Assembly: GCA_018896025.1 (NCBI GenBank)
Contig: JAHIND010000026.1
Location: 170,659-234,658 of the forward strand
Origin: Pseudomonadota bacterium
GTDB taxonomy: Bacteria; Desulfobacterota; Desulfarculia; Desulfarculales; Desulfarculaceae
Reading direction: 5' to 3'
Length of the DNA stretch: 64,000 nt
Shown here: piece by piece, positions 24,582 through 32,866 of the stretch
How positions within the stretch are numbered: position 1 is the stretch's first letter
Layout of the letters: the number at the start of each line of letters is the position of its first letter
Translations under genes and position numbers: made by a program
The notes under the pieces: generated by a model
What the model was told of the DNA's origin: nothing
Seen by the model: only the letters and a program-made list of their open reading frames with translations
Databases searched by the model: none

Positions 24582-25523
24582 ATGTCCTTCTTTGCCGATA
24601 AAAAAGTGATGGTCACCGGCGGGGCCGGTTTTCTGGGCCGTCACTTGGTGAAAAAGCTCAAGGAGCGCGGCTGCCGGGACATCTTCGTGCCCCGTAGCGC
24701 CAACTACGACCTGGTGAGCATGGAGGGCGTGGAGCGGGCCTATGAGGACGCCGACCCCCAGATAGTGATCCACCTGGCCGCGGTCTGCGGCGGCATCCAG
24801 GACAACAGCAAGCGCCCGGGAACCCATTTTTACAGCAACCTGATGATGGGGGTGCAGGCCATGGAAGTGGCGCGCCGCCGGGGCATAGAGAAGTTCGTGG
24901 CCCTGGGCACGGTGTGCGCCTATCCCAAGTTCGCGCCCATCCCCTTTGACGAAGATAACCTTTGGGACGGCTATCCCGAGGAGACCAACGCGGCCTACGG
25001 CCTGGCCAAGAAAATGTACCTGGTGCAGAGCCAGGCCTACCGCCAGCAGTATGGCTTCAACTCCATTTTCCTGCTGCCCGCCAACCTCTACGGGCCGGGG
25101 GACGACTTCAACCCCGAGACCAGCCACGTGATTCCCGCCCTGATCAAGAAGTGCTTCGACGCCATGGACCAGGGGGCCGAATTCATAGAGGTGTGGGGCA
25201 CGGGCAAGGCCACCCGGGAATTTTTGTACGTGGAGGACGCGGCCGAAGGCATCCTCCTGGCCACCGAGCTTTACAACCGCTCCGATCCCATCAACCTGGG
25301 ATGCGACTCGGAGACCTCCATCAAAAACCTGGTGGAGCTGATCGTGGAACTGACCGGCTTCAAGGGCGAGATTCGCTGGGACCCCAGCAAGCCCGACGGC
25401 CAGCCTCGCCGCAGGGTGAGCGCCAAACGGGCCAAGGCCGAGTTCGGTTTCCAGTGCACCACCCAGTTGGAAGACGGGCTCCGGAAAACCATTGAGCTTT
25501 ACCGCCAGACGCGACAGAGTTGA
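24582..25523 (+). CDS. fcl: GDP-L-fucose synthase-like epimerase/reductase
   Basis: This 313-residue NAD-dependent epimerase/dehydratase has GGAGFLG at 13-19, the fucose-synthase feature HLAAVCGGI, TVCAYPKFAPIPFDEDNLWDG, and AYGLAKK with the catalytic Tyr and Lys. Fcl epimerises and reduces GDP-4-keto-6-deoxymannose to GDP-L-fucose. The related ColC carries out the same kind of reaction on the 3-deoxy intermediate to give GDP-colitose. A ColD-like enzyme follows, so either product is possible. GGAG lies six bases before the ATG. Confidence 0.9.
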   Translation: MSFFADKKVMVTGGAGFLGRHLVKKLKERGCRDIFVPRSANYDLVSMEGVERAYEDADPQIVIHLAAVCGGIQDNSKRPGTHFYSNLMMGVQAMEVARRRGIEKFVALGTVCAYPKFAPIPFDEDNLWDGYPEETNAAYGLAKKMYLVQSQAYRQQYGFNSIFLLPANLYGPGDDFNPETSHVIPALIKKCFDAMDQGAEFIEVWGTGKATREFLYVEDAAEGILLATELYNRSDPINLGCDSETSIKNLVELIVELTGFKGEIRWDPSKPDGQPRRRVSAKRAKAEFGFQCTTQLEDGLRKTIELYRQTRQS

Positions 25524-25643
25524 ATTTCCGCCGCCCGAGGGCGCGGCGTAGCGGTTCTGGCCCCATTATTTTTTGCATCTGGTTTCGACCGCTCCCTGCA
25601 ACGAGCAAACACATTGGTGAATAAGGCTAGGGGGTTTTAAAAC

Positions 25644-26813
25644 GTGATTCCTCTTAATAAAGAGACGTTTTTCAAAGAAAAAGAAGCCATAGAGGGCCTG
25701 TGCGATTTTTTGCGCGGGTCCAGTAAATTCAGCATGGGCTCCCAATGCCGGGAGTTTGAAACCAGCTTCGCCGCATATCAAGGCCGCAAATACGGGGTTT
25801 GCTTCAACAGCGGGGCCAGCGCCAACCTCTGCCTGCTGCAATCCCTGCTGAACCTGGGGCGGCTGCGCCGGGGCGAAGCTGTGGGTTTTTCCGGCCTCAC
25901 CTGGTCCACCAACGTCATGCCCCTGATGCAATTCGGCTTAACCCCGGTGCCGGTGGATTGCTCGCCGGAGTTCATCAACGTCACCTCCCGCGAACTTGAG
26001 GAGCGCCTGAAAGACCAGCCGCTCCAGTGCCTGTTCATCACCAACGCCCTGGGCTTCACCGGCGACCTGGACAAAATCAGGGACCTGTGCGACCAGCGGG
26101 GCATCATCCTGTTGGAGGACAACTGCGAGTCCCTGGGCACCGAGCTGCCCGCGGGCAAGGCGGGCAACTTCGGCCTGGCCGCCACCTTCTCCTTTTACGT
26201 GGCCCACCACCTGTCCACCATCGAAGGCGGCATGATCTGCACCGACGACGACGAGCTGCACGAGATGCTGGTGATCTCCCGGGCCAACGGCTGGGACCGC
26301 AACCTGGACCCGGCAGCCCAAAAGCGCTGGCGGGACAAGTACGGAGTGGCCTCGGAGTTCGAGTCCAAATACACCTTTTACGACCTGGCCTACAACCTGC
26401 GGCCCACCGAGATCACCGGCTTCCTGGGCCTTCACCAGCTGAAGCACATCCAGGAAAACGTGAACCTGCGCGAGAAAAACTACCTGGCCATCGAGCGGGC
26501 CTTTTCGGCCAACGACGAGCTCAAGGCGCTTAAACACGGTCACATCCTGAAGCTGTCCAGCTTCGCCGTGCCGATCGTCTGCGCCTCCCCCGAACTCCGC
26601 GCCAAGTACCTGGCCCGGTTCCAGGAGGCTGAGGTGGAAGTGCGTCCCATGATCGCGGGCAATATATGCAAGCAGCCCTTTTACCGCAAGTACGCGGACC
26701 AAAAATACGACCTGCCGGGCACCGACTTCATCGGCCAGGCCGGTTTCTACTGCGGCAATTATCCGGAACTAAGCGAGGATGAAATCAAGGTCATCGTGGG
26801 CTGCCTTAGCTAG
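25644..26813 (+). CDS. ColD/RfbH-type PLP-dependent sugar 3-dehydratase
   Basis: This 389-residue DegT-fold enzyme reads TFSFYVAHHLSTIEGG, with His 188 where aminotransferases have the PLP Lys. That substitution marks the 3-dehydratases ColD (GDP-4-keto-6-deoxymannose, to 3,6-dideoxyhexoses) and RfbH (CDP sugars). The length is close to ColD (about 390) and shorter than RfbH, and no Fe-S cysteine set is evident. Its neighbours Gmd and Fcl-like make and use the GDP substrate, which supports a GDP-3,6-dideoxyhexose such as colitose. It starts at GTG 25644, and a terminator follows. Confidence 0.85.
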   Translation: MIPLNKETFFKEKEAIEGLCDFLRGSSKFSMGSQCREFETSFAAYQGRKYGVCFNSGASANLCLLQSLLNLGRLRRGEAVGFSGLTWSTNVMPLMQFGLTPVPVDCSPEFINVTSRELEERLKDQPLQCLFITNALGFTGDLDKIRDLCDQRGIILLEDNCESLGTELPAGKAGNFGLAATFSFYVAHHLSTIEGGMICTDDDELHEMLVISRANGWDRNLDPAAQKRWRDKYGVASEFESKYTFYDLAYNLRPTEITGFLGLHQLKHIQENVNLREKNYLAIERAFSANDELKALKHGHILKLSSFAVPIVCASPELRAKYLARFQEAEVEVRPMIAGNICKQPFYRKYADQKYDLPGTDFIGQAGFYCGNYPELSEDEIKVIVGCLS

Positions 26814-26868
26814 TGATGCCGTAACCTTCTTAATGGTTCCCGTGCGGTTGGCGGTTGGCAGCGGCTGG

Positions 26869-26891
26869 TTGGACGCAAGGTCCAATTTTTT
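26869..26891 (+). terminator. Intrinsic terminator after the ColD-like gene
   Basis: TTGGAC and GTCCAA form a 6-bp stem around GCAAG and are followed by six T residues. It separates gmd-fcl-colD from the ATP-grasp gene at 26970 unless transcription is antiterminated. Confidence 0.8.
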
Positions 26892-26969
26892 CCGCCAAGA
26901 AGGAGCGGCCCGGTGTTTTTGGACCATGTTTTGTGCCTTCTTTATTCCTAAGCGAAAGCTGAAATTCAT

Positions 26970-27944
26970 ATGCAGGCAACCGCGAAAACCATGAACGTTA
27001 TGTTCACCAGCGTGGGCCGCAGAGTGGAGTTGGTCCACGCCTTTAGGGATGCCTATACTGCCCTGGGCCTCACGGGCAATATCATTGGTACCGACATCGA
27101 CCGCTTGGCGCCTGCCTACAACATAGTAGACCGACCCTACCTGGTGCCTCGCACCGACTCGCCTGAATTCGTGGGGGAAATACTCGACATCTGCCAAAAG
27201 GAAAAGGTTGATCTGGTTTTTCCGCTGACCGATTACGACATTCCGGTGTTGGCCGCCAAGAAGGAAGCGATAAAGGCGGCCGGCGCCGCCGCGGTGGTGA
27301 TAGAACCGGAGCCCGCGGCCATCACCGGCGACAAGATGCGGACCAACCGGTTTTTCGCCGAGATGGGCCTGGACGTGGGACGATGCTGGGAGCCGGACCA
27401 AGTCCTGGCAGAGGAGGTGGGTTATCCCCTGTTCCTCAAGCCTCGGCAGGGCAGCGCTTCGCAACACACCCACAAAATAGCCGACGCCGAGGAGTTGGCC
27501 TTTTACCTACCCCGGGTGCCCAATCCCATGCTGCAGGAGTACCTGTCTGGCATTGAAGTGACCAACGATGTGATATGCAGCCTGCAAGGCGAGGCCCTGG
27601 CGGTGGTATCCCGTCGGCGGATTGAGGTGCGTTGGGGCGAGGTGCAAAAAGGGGTGACCGTCCACGACCCCGCTATACAGGAGGGTTGTCTGGCCGTGGC
27701 CAGAGGGCTCAACGCGGTTGGACCCATAACCGTGCAGTGCATCGTGGTGGATGGGCGTCCTTACTTCACCGAGGTAAACGCGCGCTATGGCGGCGGGTGC
27801 CCTCTGGGTGTGGCTGCCGGGGCCAATTCTCCCTTGTGGCTCCTGGCCGAGGCGGCGGGCATCGCGGTGGACATCCCCCCTCTCGGCGACTACCGCGTGG
27901 GCCTGCACCTATCACGCTACGATACCTCGATGTTCATTGAATGA
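26970..27944 (+). CDS. ATP-grasp ligase, carbamoyl-phosphate-synthase-like
   Basis: This 324-residue protein has an N-terminal Rossmann-like lobe (NVMFTSVGRRVELVHAF) and an ATP-grasp domain from about 115 (DKMRTNRFFAEMGL, PLFLKPRQGSASQHTH, LQEYLSGIEVTNDV, FTEVNARYGGGCPLG). Such proteins in surface-sugar loci couple ATP hydrolysis to ligation of a carboxylate or amino compound, and the substrate is unknown. The start may instead be ATG 26991, which better matches relatives, and neither start has a strong ribosome site. It overlaps the HAD gene by four bases (ATGA). Confidence 0.8.
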   Translation: MQATAKTMNVMFTSVGRRVELVHAFRDAYTALGLTGNIIGTDIDRLAPAYNIVDRPYLVPRTDSPEFVGEILDICQKEKVDLVFPLTDYDIPVLAAKKEAIKAAGAAAVVIEPEPAAITGDKMRTNRFFAEMGLDVGRCWEPDQVLAEEVGYPLFLKPRQGSASQHTHKIADAEELAFYLPRVPNPMLQEYLSGIEVTNDVICSLQGEALAVVSRRRIEVRWGEVQKGVTVHDPAIQEGCLAVARGLNAVGPITVQCIVVDGRPYFTEVNARYGGGCPLGVAAGANSPLWLLAEAAGIAVDIPPLGDYRVGLHLSRYDTSMFIE

Positions 27945-28657
27945 GCAGAAACGCTTTGCACTGGCACGCCGTACTCTTCGACCTGGATGACACCCTATAC
28001 CTGGAGCGGGACTTCGTGCTCGGTGGGTTCCGCGCGGTGGCCGCTTGGCTGGCCGGCGAATGCGGCCAAGACCCGGAAGAACTTAATAGCCTATTGGCGG
28101 GATGGTTCGAACAGGGGGTCAGGGGCAATACCTTTAATATGCTCCTGCAACGGCTATCCCTGCGCCGGGAGGGTCTTCTGGAACAACTCGTGGGCCTTTA
28201 CCGGGAGCATGAGCCCCGGATCAGCCCCAGTCCGGAGGTGCCGGTGCTGCTGGCCGGACTGGAGAAAAAGTGCGCCCTGGGCTTGGTCAGCGACGGATAT
28301 TCCCGCACCCAGCGCCGCAAGCTGAAGGCCTTGGGCCTGGCAGATCGTTTCCGGGCCATGGTCATTTCGGATGAATTGCCAGACAAGGCCCGCAAGCCCA
28401 GCCCTCGGCCCTTTTGGGCGGCCCTGGAAGGTCTGGGGGTTGCACCCGAAAACGCGGTGTACGTGGCCGATAACCCCGAAAAGGACTTTGTGGGGGCCCG
28501 GAGAGCGGGCCTGGCCTCGGTGCGGGTGCGCCGTCCCCAGGGTATCTATAGCCACCTGGAGCCCGTGGACCGGGTACATGAGCCGGACCTGGAAGTAGCC
28601 GACTTGGTTGAGTTGGAACGCGTGTTGGCCGCTCTGGCCGCCTCCCGTTCAACTTGA
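27941..28657 (+). CDS. HAD-superfamily hydrolase
   Basis: This 238-residue protein has HAD motif I FDLDDTLY, with nucleophile and acid Asp, in the first 20 residues. A helical cap follows, then motif II LVSDGYS, a Lys in DKARKPSP (motif III) and YVADNPEKDFVGARRAG (motif IV). It probably removes phosphate from a small cytoplasmic metabolite. The four-base overlap with the ATP-grasp gene implies that the two act together, perhaps on a sugar-phosphate or a side-group precursor. Confidence 0.88.
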   Translation: MSRNALHWHAVLFDLDDTLYLERDFVLGGFRAVAAWLAGECGQDPEELNSLLAGWFEQGVRGNTFNMLLQRLSLRREGLLEQLVGLYREHEPRISPSPEVPVLLAGLEKKCALGLVSDGYSRTQRRKLKALGLADRFRAMVISDELPDKARKPSPRPFWAALEGLGVAPENAVYVADNPEKDFVGARRAGLASVRVRRPQGIYSHLEPVDRVHEPDLEVADLVELERVLAALAASRST

Positions 28658-28731
28658 GCCGCAAGGCCGTATTGCGTGCTATTCAGGCATCGAAAGCAGT
28701 TATACTCGGGCCATCCAAAGGTAATGGCGTC

Positions 28732-29835
28732 ATGAAGATAATTTCGGTGATTGGAGCCAGACCCCAGTTCATCAAGGCCGCGGTGGTTTCCCGGGCCCTT
28801 GGCTCCATCCATGGCCTGGAAGAGATTCTTTTGCATACCGGCCAACATTTCGATGCTGAGATGAGCCAGATTTTTTTTGACGAGATGGAAATTCCCCAGC
28901 CCAGGTTCAACCTGGGCATCGGCGGCGGCACCCACGGTCAGAACACAGGCCGTATGATCGAGGCCATCGAGGGGGTGTTGCTGCAAGAGAAGCCCGACTG
29001 GGTAATGGTCTACGGCGACACTGATTCAACCCTGGCCGGCGCCTTGGCGGCGGCAAAGCTGCAAATACCCTTGGCCCACGTGGAGGCCGGACTGCGTTCC
29101 TATAACCGGAGCATGCCCGAGGAAATAAACCGGGTGCTCACCGATCACGCGGCCCAGGTCCTGTTCGTGCCCAATAGTCAGGCGGTGGAAAACCTGGCCC
29201 TGGAGGGGATCGCCGGAGAAAAGGTGCGCCAAGTGGGTGACGTGATGTACGACGCGGCCTTGTTTTACGGGCAAAAGGCCGAGAGTCGAAGCGGCGTTTT
29301 GCGCCGCCTGGGGCTTACGCTGGGAAAGTACGTCTTGGCTACGATACATCGTCCGGAGAACACGGACGATGTTGGTAGGATGTCAGGCATTATGCGCGCC
29401 TTTCAAGAGTTGGCGGCCGAGATGCCGGTGGTTTTTCCGGTGCACCCCCGCACCCGCCAAAAGCTGGGCGAGGCCGGTCCCTTGGCGACGGGCTCAACCT
29501 CCGCGCGGCCCGGGGCTCCCTGCCTGATCCCGCCTGTGGGCTACCTGGACATGGTGATGCTGGAGAAAAACGCGGCGGTCATCGCCACCGATTCAGGCGG
29601 GGTGCAGCGGGAAGCCTTTTTCCACCGGGTGCCCTGCGTGATCTTGAGGAAGGAGACCGAGTGGGTGGAGCTGGTGGAGTTGGGTTGGAGCACGCTGGCC
29701 CAGGCCCTGGACCCAACCGATACCGTAACCAAGATCAGATATGCCCTAAGCGCTCCGCCGGGCCAAAACGTATTTCCATATGGCAAGGGCGACAGCGCCC
29801 AAAAGATCGCCCGCTTTTATGGGGACCAAGTCTGA
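28732..29835 (+). CDS. wecB: UDP-N-acetylglucosamine 2-epimerase, non-hydrolysing (WecB/WbpI family)
   Basis: This 367-residue enzyme has the GT-B-like epimerase fold with the family strings GARPQFIKAAVVSRAL, HTGQHFD, YGDTDSTLAGA, HVEAGLRSYNRSMPEE, TIHRPENTD and TDSGGVQREA. WecB makes UDP-ManNAc, and WbpI acts on the diacetamido-uronic acid. The WbpB/E/D-like genes at 50-54 kb make the second role possible. I set the start at ATG 28732, where the conserved MKIISVIGARPQ begins. A frame extending back to 28654 adds unrelated residues. It lies 74 bases after the HAD gene. Confidence 0.93.
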   Translation: MKIISVIGARPQFIKAAVVSRALGSIHGLEEILLHTGQHFDAEMSQIFFDEMEIPQPRFNLGIGGGTHGQNTGRMIEAIEGVLLQEKPDWVMVYGDTDSTLAGALAAAKLQIPLAHVEAGLRSYNRSMPEEINRVLTDHAAQVLFVPNSQAVENLALEGIAGEKVRQVGDVMYDAALFYGQKAESRSGVLRRLGLTLGKYVLATIHRPENTDDVGRMSGIMRAFQELAAEMPVVFPVHPRTRQKLGEAGPLATGSTSARPGAPCLIPPVGYLDMVMLEKNAAVIATDSGGVQREAFFHRVPCVILRKETEWVELVELGWSTLAQALDPTDTVTKIRYALSAPPGQNVFPYGKGDSAQKIARFYGDQV

Positions 29836-30019
29836 TCTTTTAGGGCGTAGCCTGACCACCCTGTGTCAATAAATTTGCCTCCAATGGGTGGACCAAACCA
29901 GCAAAATATAATTATAAAAGGTGGTTGCAACCGATGAATCCGGTGGGCGCAAGCCGGTGCCCCCCTCCTTGCATACCGACCGTCCCAGTTTCTACTCCTT
30001 GACGTCATGGGGTTTTAAC

Positions 30020-30048
30020 TTGACATAGAATGCGCCCGGATTGAGAAT
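30020..30048 (+). promoter_or_regulatory. Sigma70-type promoter of the MarR_EPS gene
   Basis: TTGACA (perfect -35) and GAGAAT are separated by 17 bases. The predicted start of transcription is about 30055, only three bases before the ATG at 30058, so the mRNA may be leaderless. Confidence 0.6.
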
Positions 30049-30057
30049 GTTCAAACG

Positions 30058-30444
30058 ATGAACAAATCTCTTGAAGATGAAGTCCGCTATCGTCTGCTCA
30101 AGATGATGCATCAGGACGGGCAACTGAGCCAGCGCCAGATGGCCGATGCCATGGGCGTGAGTCTCGGCAAAATTAATTATTGTATTAAAGAACTTATAGG
30201 ACGCGGCCTGGTCAAGATCGACCGGATCAAGAACTCCAAGAACAAGCTGGGCTATATATACGTGCTCACGCCGCAGGGTCTGGAGGCCAAGGCCAGGGTC
30301 ACGGTGAGGTTTTTGCTGGCCAAGCGCCGCGAGTACGAGGCCATCAAAAAAGTCATGAACGAGTTGTATGAGGAAGTTGAGCGGGAAAATTTGGACTGGG
30401 GCCTGGCCGAAAACGTTGTCGAGGCAGGCGAACTGGATTCTTGA
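30058..30444 (+). CDS. MarR-family EPS-associated transcriptional regulator
   Basis: This 128-residue winged-helix protein has YRLLKMMHQDGQLSQRQMADAMGVSLGKINYCI as its helix-turn-helix and LIGRGLVKIDRIKNSKNKLGYIYVLTPQG as the wing. It ends in a helical, probably dimerising tail (RREYEAIKKVMNELYEEVE). The pattern is that of the MarR_EPS group found in exopolysaccharide loci of proteobacteria. It probably tunes transcription of the surrounding polysaccharide genes. There is no ribosome-binding site, and its promoter nearly abuts the ATG. Confidence 0.88.
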   Translation: MNKSLEDEVRYRLLKMMHQDGQLSQRQMADAMGVSLGKINYCIKELIGRGLVKIDRIKNSKNKLGYIYVLTPQGLEAKARVTVRFLLAKRREYEAIKKVMNELYEEVERENLDWGLAENVVEAGELDS

Positions 30445-30647
30445 TGATCTTTAGAAGTATTTATATAAATCAGTAATTATTTAAATAAGTTGTCCAAAAA
30501 AATCAATGTAGCTGACAGGGCGGAGCTATGCATGGAGTCCCATTTTCAAGATGGAATTGTCCAGGCCTGCAATCTCAATGGACACCTCGTTCATGGGTTG
30601 TTCTGCCTGATGGGCTTCGGTGTTAACTAAAATGGCTGTTGTATAAA

Positions 30648-31814
30648 ATGGGCATAGAGGTGAGACGCTATCGAGAGGGGGATTGGCCTGAGCTTAGGTC
30701 CCTTCTCCAGGTTTATTGGGGTGAGCGCCACTCCATGACCAAAAAGAAACTTTTCGATTGGCAGAAAAAAGGCTTTTCCGAGGCAAGACAAACCATCGGC
30801 ACTTTGGTGGCCACCAGTGGGGGAAAGCTGATCGGGTTCCGGGGGTTGATCCCAGGCCAGTATCAAGTGCACCTGGGCGGGGAGGAAATGACTCTGTTAG
30901 CCGGAGGTTCCTCCTTTATGTGGACCGTGCGCGAAGAGTTTCGTGGTCAGAAAGTGGGGCTTGCCATGGAGCTCAAGGCCCAGGAAATGATGCCGGTCAT
31001 GTGCGGGGTACGGGCTAAGGCCGCCACTTCTTTGCGCATCTACAAAAAAAGCGGCTTTACGGTACTGGACGCTTTTGTCCGCTATGTACTGCCTCTGCAA
31101 AAAGATGGCTATGCCCGGCTGCTAACCCAGCACGCCGGGGAGCGGGAGTTGGAGGCCTGGTGCGGGGAGATGGACTTCGGCCATGATCCGATAGGGCCGC
31201 AAGCGCCGGACTTGGAGCAAATGGCCAATTCGTGGCGCGAGGTGACCCTACCTCTGGGCCTCTTTTCGCTAAACCGAAGCCAGGAATTCTACAAATGGCG
31301 GTATCTGGACAGCACGGGCTTTAACTACCTCTTTTTCGGTGACGGCCGCCAAGGCGGGTATATCGTGGCCCGCCTGGAAACCATCTACGCCCCGGGACGT
31401 CCCGATTTGCATAAAGGCAAGGTGCTGCGCCTGATCGAGATTGTGCCCAGATCGCCGGAGACCTGGCAGGAGGGCAGCAATCAGCAGGATTTGGCCCTGC
31501 TGCAAGGGGTCTGTGCCTGGGCCCGGCAACAGGGTTGCCTGGCAGCGGATTTTTACCACAGCACCAGTCGCTTTAACGCCCTGATGACCGGAGCGGGCTT
31601 CAAGGTGCAAGACCCCTTTGATGTCCAACCATTGACAAGCCTTTGCCTTCTTTTTCAACCGCTTACATATATCATAACTTCGGCCAACACCTTTTTCAGG
31701 ATCAATCCAGGCGGCCAAGGCCTTTTGAGTCTGAATTTTGAAAACACCTGCATTTTCAAATCAGAGTGCGATCTAGACCGGCCGGTTTTATTTGATTATG
31801 AAGATTGGTCCTAG
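30648..31814 (+). CDS. GNAT-family N-acetyltransferase-like protein
   Basis: This 388-residue protein has an N-terminal GNAT domain: VRRYREGDWPELRSLL, a strand near LIGFRGLIPGQY, and the acetyl-CoA-binding region WTVREEFRGQKVGLAMELK. A second domain carries the FYKWRYLDS string seen in surface-polysaccharide acetyltransferases. It may acetylate an amino-sugar precursor such as the one missing from the nonulosonic acid route. The ATG at 30648 is more likely than the in-frame TTG at 30639. The 203 bases before it are AT-rich, with no further feature. Confidence 0.72.
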   Translation: MGIEVRRYREGDWPELRSLLQVYWGERHSMTKKKLFDWQKKGFSEARQTIGTLVATSGGKLIGFRGLIPGQYQVHLGGEEMTLLAGGSSFMWTVREEFRGQKVGLAMELKAQEMMPVMCGVRAKAATSLRIYKKSGFTVLDAFVRYVLPLQKDGYARLLTQHAGERELEAWCGEMDFGHDPIGPQAPDLEQMANSWREVTLPLGLFSLNRSQEFYKWRYLDSTGFNYLFFGDGRQGGYIVARLETIYAPGRPDLHKGKVLRLIEIVPRSPETWQEGSNQQDLALLQGVCAWARQQGCLAADFYHSTSRFNALMTGAGFKVQDPFDVQPLTSLCLLFQPLTYIITSANTFFRINPGGQGLLSLNFENTCIFKSECDLDRPVLFDYEDWS

Positions 31815-31886
31815 AGTTTAGTCTTTGGCACAAAGATCGGCTTGTGCAGGAAGCTATAGATCTCACGGGTTACGGGAAGGCGCTGT

Positions 31887-32816
31887 ATGGTGGAGGAAAA
31901 ATTCAAATTTTCCAAGTACATTCGGGAGAAATGTCCCGTATGCTTGTCTGCAAATACCAGAATGATAGGCAAAAAAGAGAGCAGTGCCACGGGTATTGTT
32001 TTTAGCATTGCCAGGTGTGATGCTTGTGAAAGTGCGTTTGTTGTTGATCCGATTCACCCCGCCCACCTTGACCAAATTTATTCCAGCGATTATTTCAGTG
32101 GTAAAGGTTTAGATAGTAAAGCTAATTACCTTGATAATATCCACAGTGGGCAGAAGTATTTTTTCGAGAAATATGATTGGCAAATTGGTTCTGAAATTTT
32201 CAACCAAAATATAGGTGCACATCCAAATTGGTTAGATATTGGTTGCGCACTAGGCAACACGTTAGACTGGGCAAAAAATAGATTTGACGCGAATACTTAC
32301 GGCATAGAATTGTCCAGTTATGCCGCCAAATTTGCCTCCGATCGTGGCCATATAATTATTGGAAAAAACATTGAAGAAGAAACCGTTGAAAATTATTATA
32401 ACTTTTTTAATATAGTAACATGCTATGAAGTGATGGAGCATTTGTATGATCCGGTGATTTTTACCCGGCGGGTGGCCAATTTGTTAAAGGAGGGGGGGCT
32501 GTTCCATTACAGTACCAGCGCTCCACCTAATGACGCGGATATGCTTGATTGGCACTACCTACGCCCAGAAGTGCATATCACTTTTTATTCCAGTAAAGGC
32601 ATTAAAATATTGTTTAATAACTGCGGGATGGATCCTAAAATACGTATCAGAAAATATAAAGTTTCAACGCTCGAAGGTTTTAAATATTATGATCCATATA
32701 AAACTATTTCTGCACGCGCGGTAAAAATAAAAAAACTTATGATGCGGATACCTTTTGTCGATTATGGGCTGTCTTGTGTCAGGCCTAGACTGCCAATTGG
32801 ATTCAAGAAAAAGTAA
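31887..32816 (+). CDS. SAM-dependent methyltransferase with zinc ribbon
   Basis: This 309-residue protein has an N-terminal CPVC...CDAC zinc ribbon (about 16-46) and a class I methyltransferase domain with WLDIGCALGNTLDWAK as SAM motif I, YGIELSSYAA as motif II and CYEVMEHLYDPVIFTR later. It resembles C-methyltransferases and sugar O-methyltransferases of surface-glycan loci. The gene is much richer in A and T than its neighbours and uses AT-ending codons, which suggests acquisition from another source. The methyl acceptor is unknown. Confidence 0.8.
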   Translation: MVEEKFKFSKYIREKCPVCLSANTRMIGKKESSATGIVFSIARCDACESAFVVDPIHPAHLDQIYSSDYFSGKGLDSKANYLDNIHSGQKYFFEKYDWQIGSEIFNQNIGAHPNWLDIGCALGNTLDWAKNRFDANTYGIELSSYAAKFASDRGHIIIGKNIEEETVENYYNFFNIVTCYEVMEHLYDPVIFTRRVANLLKEGGLFHYSTSAPPNDADMLDWHYLRPEVHITFYSSKGIKILFNNCGMDPKIRIRKYKVSTLEGFKYYDPYKTISARAVKIKKLMMRIPFVDYGLSCVRPRLPIGFKKK

Positions 32817-32866
32817 CATTTTGGGAAACCAAGTGATATGTTAATTAGATTGAAAAAAGTGCATCT

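Noticed and set aside
29905..29985. Cyclic di-GMP or cobalamin riboswitch
   Set aside because: A few bases resemble GEMM-type strings, but the conserved core and second helix are not present, and the downstream gene has its own promoter after this stretch.
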